Of a stretch of 64,000 nt of DNA, positions 23,470-35,272 are shown one piece after another. Positions within the stretch are counted from its first letter, which is position 1. Every line of letters begins with the position of its first letter. The stretch is from Lineus longissimus (lineage: Eukaryota; Nemertea; Pilidiophora; Heteronemertea; Lineidae), in the NCBI RefSeq assembly GCF_910592395.1, contig NC_088310.1, forward strand, positions 21,585,501 through 21,649,500, in the 5' to 3' direction. A program made the translations under genes and the position numbers. The notes under the pieces were generated by a model that was given only the letters and a program-made list of their open reading frames with translations, did not search any database and was not told the origin of the DNA.

Positions 23470-24492
23470 TGGGTCCGTCCGTAAACTTCTGCCTTGTCAG
23501 CGCTCTACTGTCTTCATTTTTTGACAGATCATTTTCACCTTCCATTTGTGCATATATGGGCCTGAGATCTAGGCCAAGTGCGATTGTGAGCGAAATTCAA
23601 TTACTAATCTGGCCACCAGGGGGCTTTTTGAAAAAAACTAAAAATGGCTGTTTGTTACTCCTGCTTTGATCTAGGGTGCACCATTTTTATCACTGGTACA
23701 TCTATTGAGGATACAGCATATATAATACAGGTTTTTATTTGGCCTTGTTTTAACCCTTTGGCTCCCGAGGCCAATGTAATGCTATGCACCGAGATTTTTT
23801 ACCAGTTTTATGCAAAATATCGATTATGGGTATCAATTGGGTAAGAGGTAATCAATCATCAATAATAATCAATATTTTTTGATTGATTTTGCTCTAATAG
23901 ATTGATTTTTCTGATTTGAACAAGTATATGGAACTGTAATTGATGCAGTTACAACCTGTAAATGATCAACATAACTTGATTGATAACCTTTTGCTATTAT
24001 CTATTACTGTTTGATCGAATAATACAACATAATATTAATTTATATGCTGATCAGTTCTTGCGTACTGTGACGCTGCACAAGCGCCAATCAAACTGCAGCG
24101 CCCTCTGCATCTATGAATGAAACTAAATAAAGCCTTCTGCAGATTACCAGGGACACAAATACACCGTACAATAGTGTCTAACGTGTACCGCGAGTTCTAT
24201 ACTAATTCATTAGTTTAGCGACGATATATCGTCCCTACAAGGTATAAGCGAGACAAAATATAGGGACGATCTGTATTGTCCCCTCTAGGGAATCAAGGGG
24301 TTAAGGGAAAATTAGGTCAAATTACGAAAAAGGGCCAAGTCCTTATTGGTGCCCTTGTCCACGCTCTAGCGTCTTCCATTTTTGACGGATCCTTTTCATT
24401 TTTCAAATGTATCAATACGACCCTAAAATCTAGGTCGAGTTCAATTTTGGGTGCGATGTGATTCTCAGTTTGCCTGTAAGGTGGCTTTTTGT
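23470..24492 (+). mobile_element. Repeat element A: two ~300 bp monomers, split by a MITE
   Basis: The first monomer (~23499-23749) and the second (24305-24492, with its start near 24356) share GCGCTCTA, GTCTTC, TTTTTGACGGATC, TCTAGG and GTGGCTTTTTG-type blocks. Subtracting the 551 bp insertion gives a period of ~306 bp. The first monomer contains CCACCAGGGGGC at 23613. Confidence 0.7.
23750..24304. mobile_element. Second piggyBac-type MITE, nested in repeat element A
   Basis: Bounded by TTAACCCTTTGGCTCCCGAG at 23750 and, inverted, TTAACCCCTTGATTCCCTAG ending at 24304. TTAA at both ends. It interrupts a repeat whose halves resume on either side. No transposase-size frame. Confidence 0.75.
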
Positions 24493-25585
24493 CTCACCGT
24501 TAGGGGAGTCTATACGATAGCCCTGTGTCCATCGTCGTCGGTCGTCGTCCGTATCCTGTGTGGCACGTTTCTTAACCGCTTGTGCTATGAACTTGAAACT
24601 ATGTACATATGACCTCCTAGGTCAGAGGTACTCTGACACTGAATTTCGGTCCGGTTTGGTTCATGACTTGGCCACCAGGGGGCCAAAACTGAAAACATAA
24701 AAAGTGTGATATGTCTCCTATTAATGATCCGTTTTCAATAAAACTTTTATGGTAGGTACTCCTAGCAAGGATACATCACATATCATACGGGTTTTTGATT
24801 TGACGTACTTTTCAAGGTCACCGAGGTCAAATGGCGTAAATTGGCCGTTAGGATGTAACTATGGCACGTTTTTAAACTGCAATGACTATTGATCCCAAAT
24901 GTGGTACACATGTACCCCTTAGTTAGGTGATCTCAGGGACCGAAGTTCGGTCCAATATGATTCACCACTTGACCACCAGGGGGCAAAATCCAAAAACCTT
25001 AAAAATGTGATTATTCATTAACTTCTTGTTCGATTGCCACCAATTTGATATCATGGGTACATCTAACCACCATACAGTATATGTCACACAGGTTTATAAT
25101 TTGACCTACTTTTCAAGGTCGCAGAGGTCAAATGGCGTCAAATTGGCCGTCAGGCCGTAACTATGACACGTTTCTTAACCGCAATGACTATTGATCACAA
25201 ATTAAATACATATGAACCCATTGGTCAGGTGATCTCAGGTACCGAAGTTTAGTTCGATCTGATTTGCCGTTTGGCCTCCAGGGAGGGAGGGCGCCAAATC
25301 CAAAATTCTTCAAAATGCTATTATTCCTTAATTACTTGCCCGATTGGCACCAATTTTGTATCATAGGTACATCTAATTCTAACAACCATTCAATGTGTCA
25401 CCCGGGTCTTTTTTGATTTGACCTACTATTCAAGGTCACAGAGGTCAACTGTACTGTAAATTGGCCATTTTGGGGAAATTGTAATTGGTTGGACCTACAT
25501 CAAACCTAACACTACATGACACAACACCATGCTCTTCATCCATCTTTCCTCCACATGAGGTGAGCACAATGGCCCTGGCCATTTC
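24493..25585 (+). mobile_element. Repeat element B: array of ~301 bp monomers with CTCF-like motifs
   Basis: Starts CTCACCGTTAGGGGAGTCTA and closes GGTGAGCACAATGGCCCTGG, so the outer CTCACC/GGTGAG are inverted. Inside are three monomers, aligned by (G/A)CACGTTT at 24563, 24864 and 25166, plus a truncated fourth. Each holds a GTCA/AGGTGATCTC block, then CCACCAGGGGGC, then CAAGGTC(A/G)C(C/A)GAGGTCAA. No coding frame. Confidence 0.82.
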
Positions 25586-26099
25586 ATTCTGAAAAACTTA
25601 AAACTGGTCTAGCTCCCATATCCATTGAGCTATATATCCTTTGAGCTAAGATGCTCATATTTCTACTGCAGGTGCAGCTACTTAAGGTACATCATAAATA
25701 ATACAAGTTTTTGATTTTACCGAATTAAAAAAAACATCCCCCCGAATTCCTACTGCTAAGTCGGCACAGTGCCCTTGGACTATTTTTTAGCCCCATTATG
25801 CCCATGTATGAAAAAATGTCCAATCCACAATGTGTACAGGCCTAATGTACAGGTGCACTCATATTTGCCAGAACTTTAAGACCCCTTCTCTCTCAGATGT
25901 GAACATACTTTGAGGATGGTCCCTTCTTCTTCATGTTCTTTGTTTTGATAATGTCCTTGGAAATCTTTGGTTTTTGTCTCCGAGAATATGTATGTTTTTG
26001 GTTCTCGCAGACTTAGTGTTGAAATGGTTAACCATAATCTTAGGTGGGAAACCAGTTGTGGAAACCTGAGAGTGAAGGTGTACATCCCTTCGAGAATCA

Positions 26100-29000
26100 A
26101 GTTAAAAATGACGACCTGAATTACTGTTTCGAGGGAGTCGTTTCATTAACATTGATACATGTAGACCATAGTAGGATTTAATGAGAAACCAATCTGCTTT
26201 TAGGCTATCTGGACATTCTGTGACTAATCCCCCATTTGGGCTATATGGTTGTGGGGTGGGACCTAAGCCTGCTTTAAGCTCAAAAGTCTGGTCATTTGTG
26301 ATTCCAAGGCTTTTTGTTTCTTTTGGGAAAGGGGCTTAGGTGTTTTTCGAAATGGGTTGTATAGTGTGTTGAGATGAGACCCTGTGATGGCATCATATAA
26401 TGCAGATCAAGTCTAAGGCGAGTCGTTTTGTAAGGCCCTTTCACACAACACGGCCCACTTGTTAATGAAATGTACAAGTTTACAGTCACACGCTGTTTGG
26501 GAAGTTCTGATATAATCCAGTTTTCTGAAACAAGATCTGTATATCACAGCTGTCATTTACTCTCTTTTGAACTTTGAATATTGGAAGTTAGAATTCAGTT
26601 GATACATTAAGGATTATCCTATTATTAAAGGAGAATGTTTCGGCGGACAGACATAACTTTGAAATGCAAGGGAAAGTATTTCTGAGAAATTTTACGAAAA
26701 TTTTAACTTGTCAGTGTGATTTTATTTTGAACAGCTTTTCATTCAGCACCAATTTACCGGTATGTTCAAGTTGAAAATCTTTAAAAGTGATGTCATTTAT
26801 TTTGAATCTGTGCATGTCCCATTAAGTCGTGGGGATATCCGACTGCCGGCTACGTGACCATATTATCTCAGATTACCCTGTCTTATGCTGTTAATCATCC
26901 ATGATGGACCAAAGACCCCTGAGGCTAGACGTGACACTTCCAATTCTAGCCACGCTGAAAACAAGCTTACCGCCCATCTTCAGTCCTTCAGGTTACCACT
27001 GCGGCTTAACACATGGAGGCGTCTTGTCATGATGTTTTCAAATTGCAATGGTTTTGGAGTGGACTCGCACTGATTTTGTTTCTAGTGGTGTCATCTTGGA
27101 TTTGTAATTAACTCGAATGTTCTAAAATGTATCGGCTAATGTTGGAGGTGAAATGCAGCCAGACTTGCAGTAATTCCAATTCTCAAAATGTCATCACTTT
27201 TGATGGTTTTGATCCAAAGTTGGACATCTTAAGATTAATGACTGGCCTTTCACTTAAGCATGTTTTGAATATTTGTCTTCAAGATGTCATCAAAATCGTC
27301 AGTTTTTATTTCATATTTGACATTTCAAATTCAGGCTGGACTTGAAAATGGCACGGGTTGAAATGGACTGTTTGTCATCAGAATCACTGAGATAGTAATC
27401 AGAAATTTATGAAAAGATGTGGGATGATTATTTTGAATGGACTTATTGTTTGGCTTCATTGCTTTGTCTTTGTTTCTGTTCATGTATTGGCCAACCATTT
27501 TGTAACCTCAGGCTAAAAGTGCTGTCCCTCTTGTTCAAAGTTAGACTTGGAGTATTGAATTGGGGCTATCTTCTTGAAAGTGACTCATATTATTGTCAGA
27601 TGAATTTCTGATTCTAGCTAGGGTTTTATAGGACAAATATGTAGTCCTTGTTTGGCATGTTTGGGGCCATGGTTGATAATAGATACAAGTCATGACTGTC
27701 CAACTGCCACAAAGTTTTCAAAGAAACACAACTTCAAGTCTAGATTCAAGTCTAGTTAAGTCATAAAGCCAACTAGACAAATTGTGAATGTCCGTAAAAG
27801 CCATGATTGTCTTTTCCACCTCAAGCATGTATGTATAGAACAGTATAAAATTTGTGCTGTTCTCAACTGTATTGCAATTGGGAGCACAAATGACATTTAC
27901 TTTTGAATGAAACTAACCTATTTACGTTTCACCTCCCGGTGTTCAGGATGTAATCCTCTTTCCTATCTGTGGCCAGATACATTCCTTCTATTGTCCTGTC
28001 GTGGTCTAATGGAAGAACTAATGGGTTATTTTGCTGGAGTAATTAATAGCCATTGGTCTTCATATTTCACTCAGTGTTGTACCTTGTGACTGGGTTTTGT
28101 TGCATCTGGTGGAATTGTTTTATGCAATTGCGGTTTATTTCTGAACAGCGTAAGAGCAAGTTTCTTAATGGATCTTTTTTGTTTCTAATCGGAAGATAAA
28201 GATCTCCTTTAGTTTTGAACCTTTAGTAAAGGATGTGTGTCAAAATCAAGTGAGGCTATTTTTGAGGCAGTCTTTATACATGTATCATAAAAAGGCTCCA
28301 AGCACGCTCTTTCCTTTACTTCAGTCATGCCTTTCTTTAGAGTGCTATAGTCCATTTCCTGAAAATATTGCACTGCATGGTAAAAAAAGCCTCAAGTCGC
28401 TGGAAATATTTGTCAGTATTTCACTTCAAATGGCTTGTTCTAGTCATTGTTAGTCTGATTCTGGCAAAATCAGATATGGAAGATTAACTAGATATTTTGT
28501 TCAACTGCTGTTCTTTTAAGTAGAATCACCAAAAATTCAAGTGTCTTTTTCTTGTGAAATGGACCAGTATGTGTGATTTTGTACCAGTTGGGTATTGGCT
28601 GAAACAAAGTCAGAAGACTTCCCATTGTAAGAAACTGACTCTCGGCTTTTGAGTGTTAATCCCTTCCATTGCCATTATAAAAGATAATAACCAAAATTGC
28701 TATTAGTGTGCCAGGATGGCTGTGATTACACGATACACCAGTATGATCATCTCGTCGTGATCGTGATGACCAGGTCATGCCCACTCTACAAAGACGGGTC
28801 CACGGAACTACCCTCGGGTGAAGTAATTATTCCTGGACAAACACACAAGCTCATTGGCAAAAGTAATATTATTGGAGGCAGTGGTCTGTTGACCTTCTAC
28901 AAACTACACGTATCCTTGGGTGGTGGTGAGTGATGATAGAATGTAATCAGGGAAGTGTGGGTAATGATGAAGGGAATGGGGGGGGGTTGTGGACGACTTG

Positions 29001-32000
29001 GCTTCGGCTTTGCCACCATGCAGTTCCCTGGTGAGTAGAAGAGGGGCCTATTGTTGACATATGATAAGGCTTGGCCCTTGTTATGCTGTTTCCTGGATTA
29101 AGGGAAATGATACATTGGACATGGTAGAGAAAATTAGGACTTGGTATTTGTGCAGTTTCCAGAGGGGAAAGGGGATCATTTTGGACTTGTGATTAAGGTT
29201 TTGTCCTTGCAACACTGTTAACTAAATAAGGGCGAGGGGTAGTGATAAGATTATACATATTGTTGTCCTTGCCTCTCAGCTCACCAGATGTATGGGTAGG
29301 CGCCAGGTTATTAAATGACTCAGTGTGGTCATCACCACCCAGTTGCCTAAGCCCGCTGAGTCTCAGTCTGTCTGGCTTATCAGGTGTTTTAGCCTGTGCT
29401 GGATTTATCATTGACTCTCTCTTCCTTGATGAGTTGCAGTCTTCGAGTTAGTATCCAGAATCTTGAGAGTTGTCCACTGGCGACTTGAACCTGACATTAT
29501 AAGTGGAGGGTGATGACTGTGTATTACCAGTGGCGATCTCAAGTGATTCTTCACTCTCGGCAGTGTAATCTTGGCGTAGGAAATTGTCCATATAATTGAC
29601 CAATCAATTATGGGGTATTATCGGATGTTAGCCGGCAGCAAATGGTCATTCTCCTTGGTCTGAATGGTCATTTACGATGTTTGCGTGGATCGATATGCGA
29701 GGAGTTTGTTTGGAGGATCTGTGGCCAGGGAGATAAGGTGGTATGAATGCTGAGTCTGGTATTGTAGCAAGAGCAGAGATGTTCATGCCGCAGTTTACCC
29801 AGTCTGCATCAAAGAGATTGGAAAACCTTAGTCGCAAATGATGAGAGAGATGGATTTGGTTACAATGAAAGTATTTTTTCTGCTAGTTACATTACAAGGG
29901 GTATTCTGGATTTTCAGTAATCCTTGTAAATTTATTAGACATTTCCTGAGTAAAAGCAATTGATCATATTGGTGTAGAAAGAATTGGAGAAAGTCCACGA
30001 TGCGAATGCCAACGTTTTGACCTGCATACGTGTTTATGCAAGAACTGTGGAAGGATGAATGAGAATGAAGATGAGAATTCAAGAGTTATTAAAAAAATGA
30101 GAGTCCGTGTCATTAGGCCCCGGACTTCCTCTGACAAAGTGTATGGACACCTAGGCGAAAATGCACCAGTGACATACTATTAAATGCAAGCAGTAACACC
30201 TGGATCAGTGTGCTTTTAGTATTTATAAAACTTATCTGGGCTTCCCCTAGGTTACCTTTTCCTACTACTCTCTGGTTTATGAATTTCATTCCCTTTTCTC
30301 TTATGCAAAGATTAATTGAGTTAAGGGTTGTGACGATAGTTCTGGATTAATATCTCATCAATGACCTGTCCTCTGCACCATGTCCAATTCCTCTCGCCTC
30401 CTAATGTGCGTTGTCTCGCTCTTCCCCTGGCATGGTTTGCGCAGGTCAGATGATAATAAGAACGAAAATAAGGGGTAATTTTGTCTTGATACCGTGTTGT
30501 CCATCACTGCTGGCAATGATCATGACGGGCGACCAATCTATCAAGTCACACCGTTGCTGCAGGGGGCAGTCTTCTCAATGGACCAGTCAAGTGCATGACC
30601 ACTTTTCTTGATTACCCCTTAATGAGTCCTGTGATTGCAGTCCCCATCTCCTGTTCTGCTTTGTCCATCAAAGTTGACCGTGAGGCCGTGCAAATTGTCT
30701 TTGATTTCCTGTAGGAAAGAGTAGACATAGAACTTTGGAAGCAAGGGAGATGGAAGAACAGGGAATTTGTGAAACTATGGGAGAAGTACGAAATTCTAGG
30801 AGGAGTAGAGAGGAAAATGTTTTTAAGGAGTAAAGATGGAGTTTCTGGAATAAAGGAGAAGAGGCTGAGTTTGTTTGAGAGTGGGACGATAGAGGCCTTG
30901 CAAATGACCTAATCACAGCAAAAGACACTATTTCTGACGTCAAATTCAGGTCATTGAACCTTTTGGTGTTCTTTGTTGACGATGGAGAAATGGCAGTAAT
31001 GAAGTTTGGCCAAATTAACCAAGTATTTATCAATACGTGGCGTACTTTGTTGGCAGGTCATCAGGGTCGGGGATTGACATTTGAATGATGTCATTGCACA
31101 GCCTCTACAGGCAGGTCAGGATTGGAATCAAATTGGTGGTCTCCAAGTGACTGATAAAATTAAACGGTACAGTTCAGGTGGGAATCACAGGTTCTAGAAA
31201 ATGGATATTGGTGGATATTTTTAAGAACTTGTTAAGTGGCTGGGGGGGCCCTTCAGGAGAGAATCACACCTATAGTGTCCTCATGTGAACCTGGCCCAGG
31301 TAAACTGGCTTCAAAGTGGTCACTGTGGGGTATTATGCAGCTGTTTCTGTGTCAACATAACACTGATGGTTTGAAAAAAGTACACAAATGTTCTACAATG
31401 TTATAAAGTAGTCACGTTTCCTTTGCGTATTGACAAGTGTGAGGGTGTCTACTCAGTCTGGTCAGATCTGTAGCATAAAACAGAAACTGCCACTCCCCAG
31501 TGTTAAAGCTTATTTTCAAATCATCGGGTTGTCAGTGTCATACAATCGGGCTATAGCCAACTTTACACCAACAGAGAAGTCTACTTCTACCATGCTAATT
31601 TGAAGAATTTGCTCGTCAAATTGACAGTTTGGTGTCCGGTTCCTTAAAGTTTTCCATTGAAATTCAATGCTTGATCACATTGAAATATAAATTTACAATA
31701 CCATTACACTTCTTAAATGACCACCTACATCATCAGAGCTGCCAACTCGATACAGTTTTTTACTCCAGTATACTAAGTTACAGTGGTGTTGATTTCTTGA
31801 GTTATCTGTGTTGTATCTTTCCATTTTCATTTTGAGTTTCAGCTAGCATAATAGCCACTGTACAAAATTGGACAGAATTCTTGAGAATACCGGCAATGGA
31901 ATTAAATGACTTCAGGTGTTGGAAATCATATAAAAGATATTTCAAGACCAGACACAGACACCTCGCTTGAGACATTTGGCATGGCACTATGCTCTTTGAA

Positions 32001-33520
32001 TGAACCGTAAAACAAACAATTTTAGTTAGTTTTGTTGATTCTCACATCTAACTATTATGAGGCCAATGAAAAGGACAGGGGGATGCAAACAACACACAAC
32101 TACACCTACTGTTTGTACTGGGGATATAACAAAGTGTAGGCACCATCGATATGGGAAAGGTTTCATTCTTATTGCCTTATATCCGGATAGATGCAGTATA
32201 GTCCCCATCCAGGTGACAATATGAGGCAGACAGTAGTCAGTTTGGTCAAGTAACACTACTGGGATGTCCAGTACCAATTGCTCACAATCAAGTGCCAACG
32301 ATGAACATGATGAAGAAGTGGATCTAAAAAATTTACTGTTGTGGATTAAGGAAAATGGAGGCATTCCTAGCTCCCCGTCATGCCTTCGGCTGCATTGTTT
32401 CCCTTCCCCAATGTCCTTCAGATCCCATGGGTAGAAACACGCTTATCGACTGCGTCTCAGAAAAAAAATTCAGTCTTGAAATGCCAATTAAGAAAATTAC
32501 AAGATATGTCCCCATTTGACTTCAATTCTGGCATTATGTCAGGCTGACCGTTGCTGGCCCCTGAGAAACGCCCGCAGCAAAATCTGCTTTCTGAGAAAAA
32601 ACACACAAAATCAACTCCTAATTAGTCAGCAATGGGTTTCCTTGTGAGATGAATGACAGCAGGTTTTTTTCCTGGGGGTTTGTTAACCACCATGACCAGT
32701 TCACATACAGAATGCCATTGGCCCTGTTCTCTGCGTGGCCCGAGTTATACCTTGGTGAATAGCGCTGGGTTGTCCTCCTTCCTGTCCAGCCTAGGGGATC
32801 AGCAGGGCTATTATACTAACACAGGATGTAACATATGGACTCTTGCTCAGGGTCCTGTAACTAATGCAGAACATTACCGGTTAACCCTTCGGCACCATGA
32901 TATTGCTGACTCAAGACAGGGAGGAGAATTCTACCACATACCTATGTTTCGAATCTTTTATACTGGTATTGCTGAAGGTCATCATCATAAGCCATCATGA
33001 ATCAAAGGCTAGCATAGGAACTTACATTTGGCCATTATATCATCTCGCAACTATTTCTCTCCAGTACGTTTTTACTGATGTTGATTTTAGTTGCTGAATT
33101 TGCAGTCGGGAGGACTGAGAGCAATGCTGCAAGAGAGGTGAAGTCTGCTGGTTAGGTCATGTTCGCCAAGACTTTGCAAGATGTTCCAATTGTTAGGATA
33201 TTGGTGCGTCAACTTGAAAGGGTATCAAAATTAATAAGTATGATGAAAACTGTGAGTGGTCAACAAGTAGATGCTGGACAGTTCAGGCAATCACACTCCT
33301 CGAGAATGCCGTTGAAATTATTAGGAGAGGGAAAAGGTTCATACAACTTCACTGCAATAGATTTCAGTTCTTCGACTTATAGATAGGCGGCAACACTAGA
33401 GGTCTTGTAGAAATGTGTGGCTCATTCATCACCGATGGCTGGAGGCAGGTCTGATGTCCAGTCAGCATGACATGAGTGGACATTGAATTGCTATTGCTGC
33501 ATAATCAATTAGATAAACGA
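26100..33520. other. Gene-poor AT-rich DNA
   Basis: Only short frames, with no exon I could recognise by protein similarity or splice context. A CTCF-like GCAGGGGGC occurs at 30557. No large repeat is evident. Confidence 0.45.
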
Positions 33521-33529
33521 CTGGTCAAT

Positions 33530-34020
33530 AGGGACAATTGACCTTATAAACACTGACCACTGGGCACATGATGGATGAATCAATTGAATAAATAGTGACC
33601 AGATAATTATGTTTGGATGGTCAACTGAGATGACCGTCTTGGTGACTTATGGACAATATGCTCGTAAGGGTTCGCATTGTAAGATAATTTGATGGGGAAA
33701 TGATTATGTCAGTGATTGCATAATTATGTTGGAGCAATAGAGTTGAGATTATCATTGAATAGAGACCAGAGTTTGACCAGTTGAGATATAAATGGCCAAC
33801 TGATATGGACATCTTGTGACTTATGGCTATTATTTTTGTGAGGGTTGCAATTGTGAGATGATTTCCAGGATGTATGATTAAGTTGTTACAATAGAACCTG
33901 TTGTTATTGATAGTGAATTGAGATGTGGGTTAGTTGGTTAATATTTGATGGTTAACTTGCGCAAGTGGTGACTTACAGGATAGGATGTTTCTGTGACTGT
34001 CAGGGTTTGCAGGACATTTG
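33530..34020. repeat. Decayed tandem repeat, ~150-175 bp unit, three copies
   Basis: GTGACTTA(T/C) recurs at 33642, 33816 and 33968. Each is followed by GTAAGGGTTCGC/GAGGGTTGCAA/CAGGGTTTGCA-type sequence and preceded by a TGG(T/C)CAACTG-like block. Confidence 0.65.
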
Positions 34021-35109
34021 CTTTTGACCATCACTTCATCTGGCGAGAAATTGCATAATTTATGCATTTCGTCCAACCGCTCATGCACTCTTTGATTGCT
34101 ACGGTCAGCTGAGCTTTGATACAGCTACGTCTGGTCTTGGCTGTTTTTGTAATAGCATGGGAAAATGATGAGATCCTAGATTGCCCTGGGGACATGGTGG
34201 CAGTTTGATCAGTTTGGACTGAAGGGGATTTGTTCGTAGGACAAGGAAGAGGACCTGAACCTGGTGTCTTCGGGTGGGTGGTCTTTGGACATATTTTTAG
34301 GGAACAACTCTTTAACTTGAAAGAATGTAGATCAAGGGGTGTTTTGTTATCTTGATAACAGTGAGAGTGGAGTACCAAACAATGTCAAGAATTGATAATA
34401 ACTAGGCTTTCTTTATTCTTGATTGTAACCATCTCTTTAAGCCTGCTACTTGCATTGTAGTGAATCTTGATACTTACTTGCACTCGGTCAAATTTGTCAT
34501 CAAAGTTGAAATGGCGTACTGCAGGAAATATCTTGCTAATTAACCAAATATGAGCTGAATAGAAAGGGTACTACATGTATATTTGACTCTGGCTGAGCGA
34601 GGTACCAATCAGGAAAGAGCTGATTTCATCCATTGAGACTAATGATCCATGTTATCAAATGGTATCATACATGTACATGTAATGTACTGCTGATTCTACT
34701 CACCTTGGGTTGCCATCAAAAATATTTCCCTAATGAATTGAAAAATCTGTGCCAAAAGACTGACGACAAATGCATTTGTAATCGGGTGTTCTACCACAGT
34801 AATATTATGACTGGACATGTCCATTAAACGAGCAGTGCAAATGCGTAGAATTAAATTACACTAAGAGACCTGGGTGAGTTTTCATTCACCATGGGCCAGC
34901 GATTGATCTTATTCGTGATAAATGACAGAGAAAAAAAATTAGATTGGTTGTCGTGACTGAATGAAGGCTTACTGGTTTGAGTTAATCATGTGACTGTGTT
35001 ATTCAATCTATTAGGAAAGCTGTAGTACATGGCACAAACTCGTAGCATCTTAAAGTGGAACTGATTTGTCAATGATCTCTCCATGCTTATGATGGAGCTC
35101 AGCTTCCAC

Positions 35110-35272
35110 GTAGATATTAGATGCAGATGTAGGACAGCTTGCTTAGCTTCCAAACACCAAGATATTGGACAGCCTGCTCAGCTGCCATGTAAACATAAGA
35201 CCAAGATATGGGACAGTTTCCTCAGCTTCTATGTAGGGACCCAGATATGGGACAGACTGCTCAGCTTAAATG
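35110..35272. repeat. Decayed tandem repeat with ~40-45 bp units
   Basis: At least four copies of (A)GATAT(G/T)GGACAG..TGCTCAGCTT..CATGTA between 35110 and 35272. Confidence 0.75.

Noticed and set aside
32881-32900. TTAACCCTTCGGCACCATGA, resembling the ends of the piggyBac-type MITEs
   Set aside because: No matching inverted GGGTTAA end with similar sequence was found nearby. The same holds for TTAACCCC at 21893 and GGGTTAA at 14658 and 51964.
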